This document shows positions 22,873 to 35,386 of a DNA stretch of 64,000 nucleotides, piece after piece. The stretch's first letter is position 1. The number at the start of each line of letters is the position of its first letter. The DNA is from Rhyacophila brunnea. Taxonomy: Eukaryota; Arthropoda; Insecta; Trichoptera; Rhyacophilidae. The position numbers and the translations under genes were made by a program. The notes beneath the pieces were generated by a model. It did no database searches, was not told the DNA's origin, and saw nothing but the letters and a program-made list of their open reading frames with translations. The DNA is taken from positions 434,001 to 498,000 of the forward strand of contig JAGYXB010001571.1 in NCBI GenBank assembly GCA_022495005.1, read 5' to 3'.

Positions 22873-23080
22873 ATAACAGACGTGGGCAAAGGCGGCTCTT
22901 CGTTGGGTTAAGTGCGGCTCCCAATATCTCTTGATAAAAATATAGGTATTTTCTTTCATCATTATACTTATATTTTAGCGAGTTTTCCTTTCTAAATGTG
23001 ACTATGGTGTGGTTCTTTATATATATATATGAAAATCCAAAATGTTGCTCTCGTTGAGCTCATGTATGCCCATCCCTGTA
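22873..23080. mobile_element. Short hAT-like MITE
   Basis: The left end CAGACGTGGGCAAAGGCGGC and the right end GTATGCCCATCCCTG are inverted in the CAG...TGGGCA style of hAT ends. No clean target duplication is visible, so this is tentative. Confidence 0.45.
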
Positions 23081-23785
23081 AATGATCTTATGAATTATGA
23101 ATCTGTTCTGTGATCACGTATTATAATAGTTGGCAACCTCCTAGAAATCACTTTTATTGTACACATTTTTGTTGAATTTAAGTAGTGTTTCACGTTGCAA
23201 CTTTCTTATACAGTAGCAGTTAGAAAATGTTTGATTATGTCTGACTCTCTCAATAAGATTGAATACAGGCAATACTTACAAAGATTGACCTGACTGTGGT
23301 CAGTATGGTAACTCATACTATGTTAAATAGTTATTTACTGCAGATTATGTATGTAGGTATTATAATAAATGGGGCAAATGAAACACAACACCTACTGCGG
23401 TCTACTTATCTTATGTACTCTTATGTTTGCGGCTTAAGGATGCACTATAAAAACAAATTTAAGTACTTATTAAGTGCATACAAAAGTGTGCCAGTTACAA
23501 AGTAGTACACATTTTTTTAAATGTAACATAACTGTAATCGCCACTTTTTATTTTATTGTTCTATAAAATTTAAAATCGCGTAGTCCAATGTAGATAATAT
23601 GGACGATCAGTTATATAAAATACAACAAATTTCCAGCAAGTTTACAATGTTTTTAGTTTAATTCATTAAAATTATATATATTCTCTTTGTGCAGTTCTGT
23701 TTAAGTCAATTACAAGTCGCGTGGGTTTTACTGTAATAGTGGCGAAGGGTGGAGTTAGGCTGTTATTAATATCCGACGCAAGTTA
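23081..23785. other. Intronic, no gene recognised
   Basis: The stretch AGTGGCGAAGGGTGGAG followed by GGCTGTTA at about 23735-23770 recurs in similar form at about 63222-63260, so a short dispersed repeat is present. Otherwise nothing. Confidence 0.35.
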
Positions 23786-25089
23786 CGAGGGTGGGTCAAT
23801 AAGTCCTTAGAAAAGCCGACAGGTGGCGCGACTAGTACTGCAAGCGGTTTGTTTTCATGCAGCGGCACTACCGATTCAGTATGCTGCGAAGTTTCAATCA
23901 GATTGGTCGGGTTGTTGTGTGTTTCTCGTACATTTAAAAAAAAAATTTGCTTGTGGAAAATGGAAAAATGGAAAATGGAGAAAATTGAGTTTAGAGCTGT
24001 TATTAAACATTTTAATATAAAAGGGTTAACAGCAAAGGAAATAAAAAATGAGTTGGATTTAGTTCACGGCATATCTGCTCCTTCACTTGCAACTATTTAT
24101 AACTGGTTAAATGAATTTAAACGTGGTCGTACATCAACAAAGGATGAACCACGCTCAGGACGTCCTGTAGAGGTGACTACACCAGAAATGATCAATAAAA
24201 TCCACGATATGGTATTAAGTGACCGAAGATTAAAGTTCAGTGAGATAATTGAGGTTACAGGGATCTCAAAAGGTAGCGTCATTTCTATTTTACATGACAA
24301 ATTGGGCATGAAAAATATTTCTGCAAGATGGGTGCCGCGTTTGCTCACAGTCGACAATAAACGCAATAGGGTGGTGGCCTCTAAAGCCCTGTTGTCGCTC
24401 ATGCAACGCAATCCGGATGAATTTTTTCGTCGCTTTGTGACTGTAGATGAAACATGGATACACCACTATACTCCCGAGACGAAAGAACAGTCAAAGCAGT
24501 GGATTGCGAAAGGCGAACCATGTCCAAAGAAGGCGAAAACCGTAAAATCAGCTGGTAAGGTTATGGCTACTGTATTTTGGGATGCACGTGGAATTATTTT
24601 CGTTGACTATTTGGAAAAAGGAAAAACAATAACAGGGGATTATTATGCATCTTTATTGGACCAGCTAAAAAACAAAATTGAAGAAAAACGGCCTCATTTA
24701 AACAGGAAAAAAATCCTCTTTCATCAGGACAATGCCCGTGTTCACACATGTTTACGATCAATGGCTAAAATTGAAGAATTGAAGTTCGAATTGGTCGACC
24801 ACCCACCGTATTCGCCAGATTTAGCCCCCAGTGACTTTTTCCTTTTCCCAAACTTAAAAAAATGGCTAAGTGGACAACGTTTTTTTTCAAATGAAGAAGT
24901 CATCGATCGGACAAATGCTTATTTTGAGGACCTTCCGAAAACTTATTTTTCTGACGGTTTAAAAAAAATTGAGAAACGTCTAACCAAGTGTATTGAGCTC
25001 CAAGGAGATTATGTTGAGAAATAAAAAAAAAATACAAAAATAAAACCTGTTTTAATGCTTTTTTCTAAGGAATTATTGACCCACCCTCG
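23786..25089 (+). mobile_element. Mariner transposon, apparently full length
   Basis: A 1304-base element with terminal inverted repeats of about 29 bases starting CGAGGGTGGGTCAATAA, one mismatch between the ends, flanked by TA at 23784-23785 and 25090-25091. The transposase frame is open end to end. A second copy in opposite orientation lies at 44588-45890. Confidence 0.95.
23960..25024 (+). CDS. Mariner transposase, intact frame
   Basis: Cut-and-paste transposase of the Tc1/mariner superfamily; it binds the terminal repeats and inserts at TA. The first ATG in frame (MEKWKMEKIEFRAVIKHFN) gives 354 residues, close to the usual mariner length of about 345-355. An N-terminal paired helix-turn-helix region (about residues 8-120, with YNWLNEFKRG and RSGRP) precedes the linker WVPRLL, then the catalytic triad. 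The aspartates are at 163 (VTVDETWIHHY), 257 (FHQDNARVHT) and 292 (YSPDLAPSDF), with 34 residues between the last two, so DD34D is complete. An open frame extends upstream to 23849 without an ATG. It is unrelated to the host gene in whose intron it probably lies. Confidence 0.93.
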   Translation: MEKWKMEKIEFRAVIKHFNIKGLTAKEIKNELDLVHGISAPSLATIYNWLNEFKRGRTSTKDEPRSGRPVEVTTPEMINKIHDMVLSDRRLKFSEIIEVTGISKGSVISILHDKLGMKNISARWVPRLLTVDNKRNRVVASKALLSLMQRNPDEFFRRFVTVDETWIHHYTPETKEQSKQWIAKGEPCPKKAKTVKSAGKVMATVFWDARGIIFVDYLEKGKTITGDYYASLLDQLKNKIEEKRPHLNRKKILFHQDNARVHTCLRSMAKIEELKFELVDHPPYSPDLAPSDFFLFPNLKKWLSGQRFFSNEEVIDRTNAYFEDLPKTYFSDGLKKIEKRLTKCIELQGDYVEK

Positions 25090-25119
25090 TATGAACACTG
25101 AACTTTTTCAATCAAACGT

Positions 25120-25246
25120 TTTTGTTTTCATACATAATTTTGAAAACACTTCCGAGAAAATGTATTTATAACCAATAGAAAAATCTTTTTGAAAAAAGTA
25201 AGACACCCCGCAGGAATTGAACCTGCATCTCTTTGGGTTCATGTAA
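25120..25246 (-). mobile_element. tRNA-derived SINE (family S2), copy 2
   Basis: The body TTGGTTATAAATACATTTTC and the head with B-box-like GGTTCAATTCC match the copy at 20515-20690. It begins some 30 bases after the mariner end and is truncated in the head. Confidence 0.6.
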
Positions 25247-26754
25247 TCACGATTACAACAATACGTGAGTTCACTCTATTTATTATAATTGAAGACACAA
25301 GTGGATGAAGGAGTTATGTTACAAAATCAAAGTTTTGAGTAAAGTGAGGTCAAAGTTTTTTTGATGTATTTTTTTCAGTTGAGGATAATTTAACTAGTGA
25401 TGTATTCAAGTGGTAACTAAGAATCACACAATTTTACTAACGTCAGAAATAGTTTGTTAAAATCTTCAAATGTGTAATTTATTTATAAAAACGTGTACAT
25501 GACACCTACATCCACTAGAGAAAATAACAAAATAAAACTAAAAAAAATAAAGTAACATAGTCCCTTCATCCCTTGCCGTAATGCCAGACCAATGATTATT
25601 TTAAGATGTTTGATACATCCATATGAAAGATGGGTACATAACACCTTCATCCACGCAATAAAAAGACTTTGTCATAAAATTTAACATAACACCTTCATCC
25701 ACTTGTGTCTTCAATACATAATCATGCTTGGAGGTTACACTTTTTCGTTAAGACTCAACAAAACGAGCGAATCGCTTTAAAATTTACGTTGTCAGTGTAC
25801 CGACAAAATATTGGTAAGTCCCAAGTGAAACTGCTATTAAACCCTGATTGGTAGATACTAACCAGTATGTACTAAGTATAAGATAATTTGTTTTCCACAA
25901 CAAAACATGTCGTGCAATATTCGAGAAAAGATCGACAGGCATTTCGAATTTATAATTTTACGCTCTGTTTTTCAACACTAAAATTATTGTAACAATGTTT
26001 GCATTTTTCTTGTTATGACCGTGTACCCACCTGACTACGCAATGCTGTTTATTTCAAAGGCTGTGCTTAATTTGATTCATGTACACACCTTTTGTATTTA
26101 TATGTAGGTACTTCATTATCAACAACGATTGGACTTTGCAAATAAAATTTTCTCTCGCTTCGTTGTTTTTTTTTTATTATTTATTATTATGTAGGTTATA
26201 TAAAAAAAAGTTGATAACTTTCTCTGCAATTTACGCTGAGACCTTCTGAAAGTGATTTAAGGAAATGCGATCGAGCGCTGCTTAATTTTTGTCGCAAAAA
26301 AAACATAAAAAACTGTCTTTGTTTTGACGCGACTTCACTTTTCGATCAATACGGAAAATTAATTACCTACCTAGTTACTTACTTTGCGAGATCAAAGTTG
26401 ATTTTTTTATGTTCGTTGTACCTAATACTAAAAAGTATATTTAAAATTACGCTGACTGTGCATTATTCCTGTATCAACCAACGGTGACCTCGGACGTGAT
26501 CAATTTTCGAATGAGATAAAAATATTTTTAATATTTCAATTTTCCATGTTTTCAATTAGTTAGTATTAACAAAAGCCAACTTCATGACACGTTGTTCAAC
26601 TAGCCACAATATTTACATTGATCTGGAAACTATGATAGAACGCGATTTGACGTTACTAATTGATAGTTTCGATGTTGTTATTGTATTTTGGTATATACTT
26701 GTAATATTGACGTTATTTTGATTTAACTTAATTCGAGATTCTATGCATCCAGGA
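25247..26754. other. Intronic, no gene recognised
   Basis: The phrase CACCTTCATCCACT(T/A)G and related forms repeat at about 25300, 25505, 25650 and 25690. I could not assign it to a repeat family. The left target duplication of the next hAT is at 26747-26754. Confidence 0.35.
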
Positions 26755-27394
26755 CAGGGCTGGCGAACCTTTTTACGTACGCGTGCCATAATTTCCCAAA
26801 TATTATTTTTCGACCATCTGACGTGCCGAGCAGTGTTTCGTGGAAAAAAAATTGTTTGTAGGAATTCAAATAATAAGTTTAAAAATTACAATTAAGCTCT
26901 TGAGATTCTATCTCTTACCGTGTTTCTAGCCGAAGGCATATCTTTCAATAAGTTTTTCCTTGTTTTCAAAAATTTTAAAGAGATCGTGGGCGCATTTTAA
27001 CCACGCTTTTTCATGTATATCACTGAACAATTTTCCATTTGTAGTGATTATGTTTGTGGCAAAATAATAAACAGCTATTATATTTGAATCACTGCCAATA
27101 AATTCTTAAAGCCTAAGGACCGATCTATGCAATTATATATTTACATTAAATTACGTAATGCTTATTCTTGAAGAGTATGTGATCTGTTTATGCATGAATT
27201 TCGTCATTTCCATTTGTACATTGATTGGTAAATATTATTGGTAAAAAAATATGTATATTAAAAACCAAAGAAAATACACATGGCTATGTCGTCATTATTT
27301 TTTGATGTTATTGTATACTTATATATTTATTTGTAAAATGGTATTTTTTTCTCTTCATTTATTTATCTCGCGTGCCATAGGTTCGCCACCACTG
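26755..27394. mobile_element. hAT element, 640 bases
   Basis: The ends CAGGGCTGGCGAACCT and AGGTTCGCCACCACTG are inverted. The flanking 8-base duplication is ATCCAGGA at the left and ATCTAGGA at the right (one mismatch), so it is an older insertion. CGTGCCATA near both ends is also inverted. No intact transposase. Confidence 0.8.
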
Positions 27395-27402
27395 ATCTAG
27401 GA

Positions 27403-28200
27403 CCTAGAATTGAATGAAACATTCGGCTGTTTACATCATACGTTCTGGTCACAGTTTAGTGTTTACAGACCCGTGGCAAATCGACTGTAATCCGACGGCC
27501 GATCGGATGATGAATTCACGTTTTTTAATCATCCTACAAACAGCCACATGTGACATGACATACAAACATATTACACAATAGGCCACTCGTTGACAAAAAG
27601 ACTAATCAGTAATCAGCTTTCCTTGTATCGGTCAAAAGGCGTAACATTTTTAACAGAATTTATTGGAAGCCAGATAAAATTTAAATAACCTATTAAATGC
27701 ACATGATGGTTTTGTCACAATCGGGTCTCGACTTTTGTAGTCATGGCTAATTCGTTGAATCAGACATTTTTTAGCTTTTAATTTCTTGACTTTTCGATTC
27801 GCGAGAATAATTCTTGAATATTTGTTTATCGAAAATCTGAATTCAAATTAATGATTTCTCGAGAAATATTAATTTACAATATTACACGAAAAATTTGTGT
27901 GAATAACCTACCTTCAAGTTCGTAGTAGAGGTTTTTAAGGTGTTGTTTTCCAAACTTTTTTTTTCCTCTTGTTATCTATAATTTTGTGATTGTGATTTCA
28001 TGTGGGAAAAATTTAAATTCGCCAAATCAAGACTTTTCTTGTTGTTGGTAATACTGCTACCTTTTTGTAATATATAACTGACCAAATTTCACAAATTCTC
28101 ATTGATGTATTTCTCGAGACATTGTTTGAGAATAAAAATATTGAGAAATGAATCTATCAAAAGCTCTAATTAAAAGTAAGTAAAATACCATATTATTCGC
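27403..28200. other. Intronic, no gene recognised
   Basis: Nothing supported. Confidence 0.4.
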
Positions 28201-28362
28201 CCCTGAGCGGACCATATGAACCATCACAGAGTGGACGTTATCTATATTAACAATTTTTCTTTTCGAGGAATAAATGCTAGCCATTCACCCTACCCAATTG
28301 GGTCCTTGAACTGGATCAAATACACATTGAAAAAAAATTGTTGACGCGACCGAGGAGGCCCA
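28201..28362 (-). mobile_element. SINE S1, diverged copy
   Basis: Minus-strand body of S1: GGACCATATGAACCATCACA, TTTCGAGGAATAAATGC, CCCAATTGGGTCC, then ACACATTGAAAAA. The tRNA head is replaced or lost. A (GACC)GAGGAGGCCC sequence ends it. Confidence 0.6.
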
Positions 28363-29244
28363 TAATACAATACAATAATATGCTCTACTTAGAATCGAAT
28401 ATTGTAGTTTATTTGCTCTTCTGCTTTACCAAAAGATAAATAGATTGAGACAATCTGAATTTCATTTCAGTTTACTACAAATGCAATTCAAACATCTTTG
28501 GATTAATATTACTAATTGGCTTTTTATGTTTATAAGGTCATTTTATGCCTCGTTTGTCTCTGCCAATGTCAAAACGAACGCCATTTTAACTGATTGGCCA
28601 TCGATTGGAATGCGATTGAACCGTTGTGATAATATGATATTAAATATTGGAAACCCGTTGGACCAAGTTGAGGTCGTCATGATTCGCGTTACGTCACCGT
28701 TCCGTGTAATGGAGTTTGCGTTGATCGCATCGCATCATCCTAATCATCCATCATGCATCGTCGATGAAAGAGGTAACGTCTATACAAGAAGTATTACATA
28801 GTGACCCTGTTAACAGAGGATGCGTTCATCAATAAAATTACTCGAAAGATCCGGAACCTTTCACTACAGTAATATGACGTCTCTGTTTTATGTAGATTTT
28901 GATAAGATAAAATCCTGTTTGTATAGGCTCCTAATTAAGATATAAATATCTATATTCCATATTAGACATATTTAAATTTAGCTTATATCTCAATAATATT
29001 ATTATTATGTAGTCTTTCCCTATCATACTCTTATGAGATAAAATATTGTGACGTAATTTAGATACAAATATTCGTGTTCCATATTCAAATTTCGCTAATA
29101 TTTCACTAGATTATCAAAACCTTCTGACGTAATTTAGATATGAACGGCTATTTTCCACAAACGTAACAGTCACGAAGGTTCTAAAACCATATTCTTTGAT
29201 TTAAGAACCTCATTTATACTAACTAATTTAAAGCCAAAATTATT
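28363..29244. other. Intronic, open frame without recognised domain
   Basis: An open frame at 28445-28801 (118 codons) is moderately GC-rich at its 3' end but matches no family I know. It is not called as a gene. Confidence 0.3.
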
Positions 29245-29640
29245 TATTAAGGATATGATAATAATAAAATACATAATACATCAGTGAAACGCCAAATAAT
29301 TTTCAACAATAAGGTGGGAAGAAATTTCGCACTCGTTGCCAATCGGAGAGCGATAGTAATGAGGACGTCAATTTGTTTTGTGATAGCGTCGGAGGAATAT
29401 ATTCTTAAATCGTGTAAATATTAACTAAAAAACATTGCGCATTTATTCGAAAAAGAAAACAAGTCAATGAATATATTATTATTATTATTACTAATATAAC
29501 AATAAACATAACATTAAATGGACGCATGTTGAATTTTTATGACACATTATGTTTTGTTCTACACGCGTCGTTTGTACAATCTGCGCGTCGCGTAGTCACG
29601 ATCTTTTTAGACCTTGCCTCAGCTGAAGACTTCTCTATTC
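29245..29640. mobile_element. TTAA MITE (family P1), old copy
   Basis: Shares with the other P1 copies ATCAGTGAAACG, CAAATAATTTTCAAC, TCTTAAATCGTGTAAA, AATGAATATATTATTATT and AGACCTTGCCTCAGCTGA. A TTAAGG start is visible at about 29247, but the right TTAA is lost. Orientation as at 7099. Confidence 0.7.
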
Positions 29641-31319
29641 ACAAGTAAATTTTAAGTGGATGAAACCGGACCTAATGATTAATAAATTGTATCAATTTGT
29701 ATTTTATTTTTGTTAATACAGTGTCTTTTCACCAAGCAGTGACAGTTAACACCAATAAAGTGATTATATTCCTATTTAATGTACCTACCTACTTAAAATT
29801 AATCACTATTCTTAAAATATTTAATAAGTGTTAACATATTTTTCATTTTCATGGTTATTTATGGTTGCATTCGCGGTTATGTGGCTTTGCTGTATTTTTT
29901 CGTATCAAATTTCAATATTTGCTATTTTTACCTGATGCGAACCACATAATGTTAATCTGATACTGGATGCAATTCGCAACAGAAGGCCTCGTAGCATTCT
30001 GATGCGGTCTGCGAAGTATAGTTTCCGATTTCATTGTTGCCAGTTGCCATACTGAGTAAAATCATTACGTAGCCTATACAAGTATCTAACTACCTTCATT
30101 AATATTACACATAATTCTAAAAAACGGCCATGCTAATAAATTCACTGGTATGCTTAACACATTTCATTCGCATGTTGTAATAATTGTTGGGTTGCCATTT
30201 GCCATACCAACTGAAGCGAGAGGTCCCCGAATGGTTAAATCCGCCCTTGGCTTCTCCACATAAATATAAAATTATATAACAATATAATAGGAGTTTTTCT
30301 CATATATTATTATTTCATCATTCAAGTCAGTGGACCCTAATAAACGGGTTCTTCGGTTGTACTCGCCCATTCTAAACGGACTAATCGCTATTGAATTAAG
30401 TGAACTTAGTAGCATAGGTTGGAGCAGACCATTTCTTGAGTTACTCCGCTCCGAATAAAAATATTTAATAGGTATTATAATTATGTACATATACAAATGT
30501 TAAAAAAAAATTAAAATACGTAGTTTTGAAATAAGTTTTATTATTAGATTCATTATCATTATCTGCCTCTTCTGTCAAAAAATGTGAGGTTATTTATCAC
30601 TCGGGTAGTGTTGTCGCATTTCAATTAATTCCAGTGTTGCAAAGTGTCAAATATTATATTATTTTCATTAGATTTTAGGACGAAAAATTAATAATAAAAA
30701 AGTCATCCGGAGCAGTGGAGCACTACAAATTTTCGGTGCTCCGGCTCCACTCCTGCTCCGGGTAAAACCCCATTTCTCGTAGCTCCGCTCCAACGCTCTG
30801 CTTAGTAGGAAACTCATATTATATAAATTTTATTTTAATTAATACATAATAGGTACCTAATACATTAATCGTCTCTATAAAATGTTATTTTTTTATTGTG
30901 TTTACGTTAGAAATTGCGGCAATGCACTTTGATTTCAATTTAAGTATTATGGGAAGTATGCACTTACATACGTGGTTTGATGGAAGATTGGCATTATAGT
31001 TTTTTTAATGTCAAATTGAACGGATGTTAGGTAAAAATCTCGTTATAATGATATTTTAGTAAGACTGGATATTAAATTAAGACTTGATTGTCACTGTTAT
31101 TTTATATGACTACATACGTAATCAGAGACCATTATAATACGATTATACCTATCTAATACGAACACAATATATATTGTATTCAATAATCAACAACTTTAGT
31201 ATATTATAAATCATTTTAATACAAATTTAATCATAGAGTCCCGATTTTCCGACCTTTGATTATTCGACATGGATTATCCAAACGTAGTCATAATGTCGAT
31301 TTTTTTAATATTAATAAAT
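29641..31319. other. Intronic; possible decayed TIR repeat at 30400-30810
   Basis: GTTGGAGCAGACCATTTC at about 30417 and GAAATGGGGTTTTACCC on the opposite strand near 30775, with several CTCCGCTCC motifs in both, look like degraded inverted ends of one element. No duplication or ORF supports it. Confidence 0.3.
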
Positions 31320-31548
31320 GCGCCCACGATGACCGAGCGGTTTATGCGTTGGACTATAATATCGTGGGTCTAAGGTTTGAATCCTGGGTCTGGCAAATAC
31401 ACAATTGTGTTTGGAGTCCAGAGTATGGACCTTCTAGGTTGAACAAGTGGCTAACATCATTTTCTCGTAAAAACAAAAATACGTACAACCGCTACTCTGT
31501 GGGAGTCCCATATGATCCTATTAAGATCTGACATGGTTAAGAAAATAG
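31320..31548 (+). mobile_element. SINE S1, near full length
   Basis: A tRNA-like head (GACCGAGCGGTTTATGCGTTGG, B box GGTTTGAATCC), the body with GTATGGACC and TCTCGTAAAAAC, and the end GTGGGAGTCCCATATGATCC and GACATGGT. It is diverged from the 46095 copy, mainly in the head, which may be a subfamily. Confidence 0.82.
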
Positions 31549-32968
31549 TACAAAACAGATTAATAAATAGAATTCCGATAGGCTCTATTTTCTACACTAC
31601 ATTTTGACGCATGGTTTTGATTGTGTGAGTGTCTTACGATTATAAACCACGAATCATGGATGTGCAATATTGTGTGTAATACACTAATATTAAATGAGCG
31701 TCAATGCATGAAACGAGAGCAGTTGTCAGCATTCGACGCATGACGTATTCTTGACACTTGACGTAAGTTTATCCCGTATCCTTCCGCACTCGAGATCGGT
31801 TGTCTGGTACTCCTTACCCATTATTTCTGAGTTCCCTGGAAAATAGTTTAATACCTGCAATCTAGATGCTTATTTTACAGTGGCAACTCTCAAAATAATA
31901 ATATTATGCGTTGTTGGTCTTACTTACATTAGAGTATAATTTCGCGCAACAATAACTTGGGCAGCTAAATAAAAGGTGTGAAGAGATAGGTACCTACACC
32001 CGATCCTGTTTTTGCACGGGGGATACATTCCAAAGACTACCCTGTAAAAAAAGATAAGGTACCCATACAAAAATGGTAGATATGTTCCATTACTTATAAT
32101 CAACTCAAAATACGAAAATCTTGAACTCAAAATAAATCGAATTTATTTATTATTTATACATAAAAATACATAGTTTTCGATTTAAATTAAATTTAGCATA
32201 GTGAACTATATTTATTCAGTATCGCTCCTTGACAATAAACGTGCCCTTTTACTGCTGTTTTTCGTTGGCTTAATGACGCTGACGCCGAAGTGGCTGACTA
32301 GTGGCGCCATGTATGTACGTATGTATGCATGACAGCAGTGGCGTGCGGTACATTGCAACGCAATTTTTTGATAAATATGTGAAACCTATTTTTATTTATT
32401 TTAACTTTTTTAAACCGTGTTAAAGCAAAAAAATCAGTGTAAATAAAATTAATCATATTTTTTTTAAACCGTATTATTTCGAAACCGTGCATAAAAAAGC
32501 CGTGCAAAAAGAGTATCGGGTGTACTACACCAAGTTAGAACGAACTATATTACAATATTGCAGTATGTGTGAATATTACAAATTTGCGCTCATACCTTAG
32601 ATCTGTTCTGCTGACTTGTCCATTCAAATATTTGTTGTATGTAATGTTAATCTGGGTTCAATTACCTGAATAATTTCTCATTCATTATTTTGATTGATTC
32701 AACTTTACATCAGTAAGCACTGCGTACTTATTGCTACAAGTACCTATCGCGAATCATACGGGTACCCGCCATATTTCAGTCCATTAAGTTGTCATTGACA
32801 CAATGGATAAAATAAGTAAACAGGTTAATGATTAATGGTAGCTTTACTCCTAGGTACAAGATTTATCTATATATAGTTTTCCACATGTTCCCATTAATCT
32901 TAAATGCGTTAAATAGTGACATTTACATTGTGCCTACAAATATTTGTATATTATATTATAGTATATAT
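31549..32968. other. Intronic, no gene recognised
   Basis: AT-rich, nothing supported. Confidence 0.4.
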
Positions 32969-33550
32969 TTGTGTTTTCCAAACTCTGTACAGCTGCGGAC
33001 CCGTGAAAATTGGAGAATTATTTCGCGGACCACTAACGCGAAATATAACGCGTTGTATCTATAATATTTTGTTTTATTATAACTGATGAACATAACAGAT
33101 AATATAATATTATAAACAGTATTATTTTAAATACAAAAAAAATATAATTATCATGAAATAATCAGAAACTGTTCTGTAAATAAATTGTTAATTACCTAGT
33201 GCTAAATGTACTGCTGTATTTTAGCTAGAATAGTTGATAACCGTGGCTTCAGTATTGTTTCGGAAGCGCTGGATTGACATTCATTCTGTTTCTCTATTCA
33301 GTTTTTATCACTGACATGGCCGAAAAAGTCTTGAAACACATGAATACATAATATTATGTAGTTCAATATCAGGACAATTTAAATTATTTTAGTGATATCC
33401 ATAACTGTGGCATTTGGACAATAATAATATTCTATACTTATTTAATCAAATTTGTCGAATGACGATTTACTTGGGATTTTTGGCATATTCATTTTAAAAC
33501 GGGTGACAATATGTAGGTACTATTTGCGTTTCGGTAGTTGGGAAACACTG
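32969..33550. mobile_element. hAT-like MITE, 582 bases
   Basis: The left end TTGTGTTTTCCAAACTC and the right end GTTGGGAAACACTG are imperfect inverted repeats. The flanking octamers are GTATATAT and GTATAAAT (seven of eight match). Old, non-coding. Confidence 0.58.
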
Positions 33551-33840
33551 GTATAAATATTAATAATATTCCAAAAATATTCACATTAAAAAACGTTCCG
33601 GACCTTAGACTATAGATACATTTCTGGACTGATTTCTTATTATTTTTATTTATGATTCTTATTCGATAGTAATGTCTATGAATCTGATAAAATAGGTTTT
33701 GATTGTTTTTCAAAATGCAGTGAATATAATATAATATATTTAAGTCATGTAATGTCATCCTAAGAAGATCACAGAGGGGAACAACCTCCCACAATTAACA
33801 ATTTGACGGAGTTATTATAGTTATATATAGTTATTATTAA

Positions 33841-34007
33841 TATACGAGAAATTAATGCTAGCGACTTGTTCACCTTTTAGGTCCATGCTCTGGGTCCAAA
33901 CACACATTGAAAAATAATATGTGAATTTGCCAGACCCGGGATTCGATCTTGGGACCAATGACATTATAGGCCTGACGCGTAACCGCTCGGCCATCATGAA
34001 ATGCATA
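33841..34007 (-). mobile_element. SINE S1, truncated copy in duplication unit 1
   Basis: The minus-strand head (GACCGAGCGGTTACGCG, B box GATCGAATCCC) and part of the body. The 3' end is missing. Confidence 0.75.
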
Positions 34008-34206
34008 ATTTAGATGCCTAAAAATAAATTATTATTGTATTTGTATTATCGGCGGTTCTTAAAAATTCAAATCAGGTTTATATTGTCTCCAAATGCAAGT
34101 GAAGAATACAATCATGTTTTTTCTACATCCATTGGTGCCATGTTTAACAGAAATGGATGATGGTTGTACATTATGCGCGATGATCAAAGATTATAGTTAT
34201 TATTAA

Positions 34207-34373
34207 TATACGAGAAATTAATGCTAGCGACTTGTTCACCTTTTAGGTCCATGCTCTGGGTCCAAACACACATTGAAAAATAATATGTGAATTTGCCAGA
34301 CCCGGGATTCGATCTTGGGACCAATGACATTATAGGCCTGACGCGTAACCGCTCGGCCATCATGAAATGCATA
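34207..34373 (-). mobile_element. SINE S1, truncated copy in duplication unit 2
   Basis: An exact repeat of the copy at 33841-34007 through the tandem duplication, not a separate insertion. Confidence 0.75.
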
Positions 34374-34557
34374 ATTTAGATGCCTAAAAATAAATTATTA
34401 TTGTATTTGTATTATCGGCGGTTCTTAAAAATTCAAATCAGGTTTATATTGTCTCCAAATGCAAGTGAAGAATACAATCATGTTTTTTCTACATCCATTG
34501 GTGCCATGTTTAACAGAAATGGATGATGGTTGTACATTATGCGCGATGATCAAAGAT

Positions 34558-35386
34558 ATCTTATTTTTTATATTTTTGTGAATAGGTATGCGGAAAAAAT
34601 CCCTTCAATATTTTGTTCCATTAGCGGCCGTTTTTATATTAGTGCTTCGATGTTTGCTTTAAAAAAATAATTCCTGAATAATCAACTATTATTATTTAAT
34701 GTAGAATATAGCTTCAACTGAAACAACTATAACAACGTTTCTCTTACTTATTGTTTGCTAGTTTGAAATATTCAATCAATTTCATAGATAAGTTACCTTT
34801 TTCTTATAATATCAGATCTTCGTGTGAGGCAATATTCTTCATAGGTGCTTAGCTTTCTTGAAAAATAAAATTGGCCTTAGTCGTTTGCTGTTTACATTCA
34901 CCAAACTCCGCTAGCATTATTGAACAAATTACTGTGATTTATGAATTACTTTCTTCGGAGAAATTTACGTACAAATTATTCGCTGGTTTTGTAGAAAGCA
35001 TCGCCACAATGCGATCGTATGATTTTTAATTCACAATAATAAATATATCACATCACGTTCGCTATTCATCAAATTCAGACTTACCTTCTCAGTTAATAAT
35101 GAGATAATGTTATGATGCTCTACACTCTACAGTTACCTATGTAAATTATTTTAATTGAAAAATAATCCTTTCCTTTTTCGTTTTTAATATGTACTGTTAT
35201 TTATGTGGACCAGAGACTCTCATCCTTTTTATATATGGTCCCTCAAACAGTGCTGTTCAACTACGTAAAAAACTGCAAGTTGGGTTAATCTCTCGATCTG
35301 GAACCGTCATTGAGTAGATAGTAGATTGCTAAATCATTTCTTTTTCCTATATTGGATATCTAATTTATGGCGATTGTCTGTTTCAG
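34558..35386. other. Intron end before the large exon
   Basis: AT-rich with no feature, ending in CTGTTTCAG, a good acceptor for the exon at 35387. Confidence 0.5.

Larger units (their letters stand above)
33826..34557. repeat. Perfect 366-base tandem duplication
   Basis: Unit 1 (33826-34191) and unit 2 (34192-34557) read the same by eye throughout. Each holds a truncated SINE S1 on the minus strand plus about 190 bases of other sequence. The lack of differences means a very recent duplication or an assembly artefact. Confidence 0.93.

Noticed and set aside
28445..28801. 118-codon plus-strand open frame
   Set aside because: No recognisable domain, no splice or promoter context, and composition like intron DNA.
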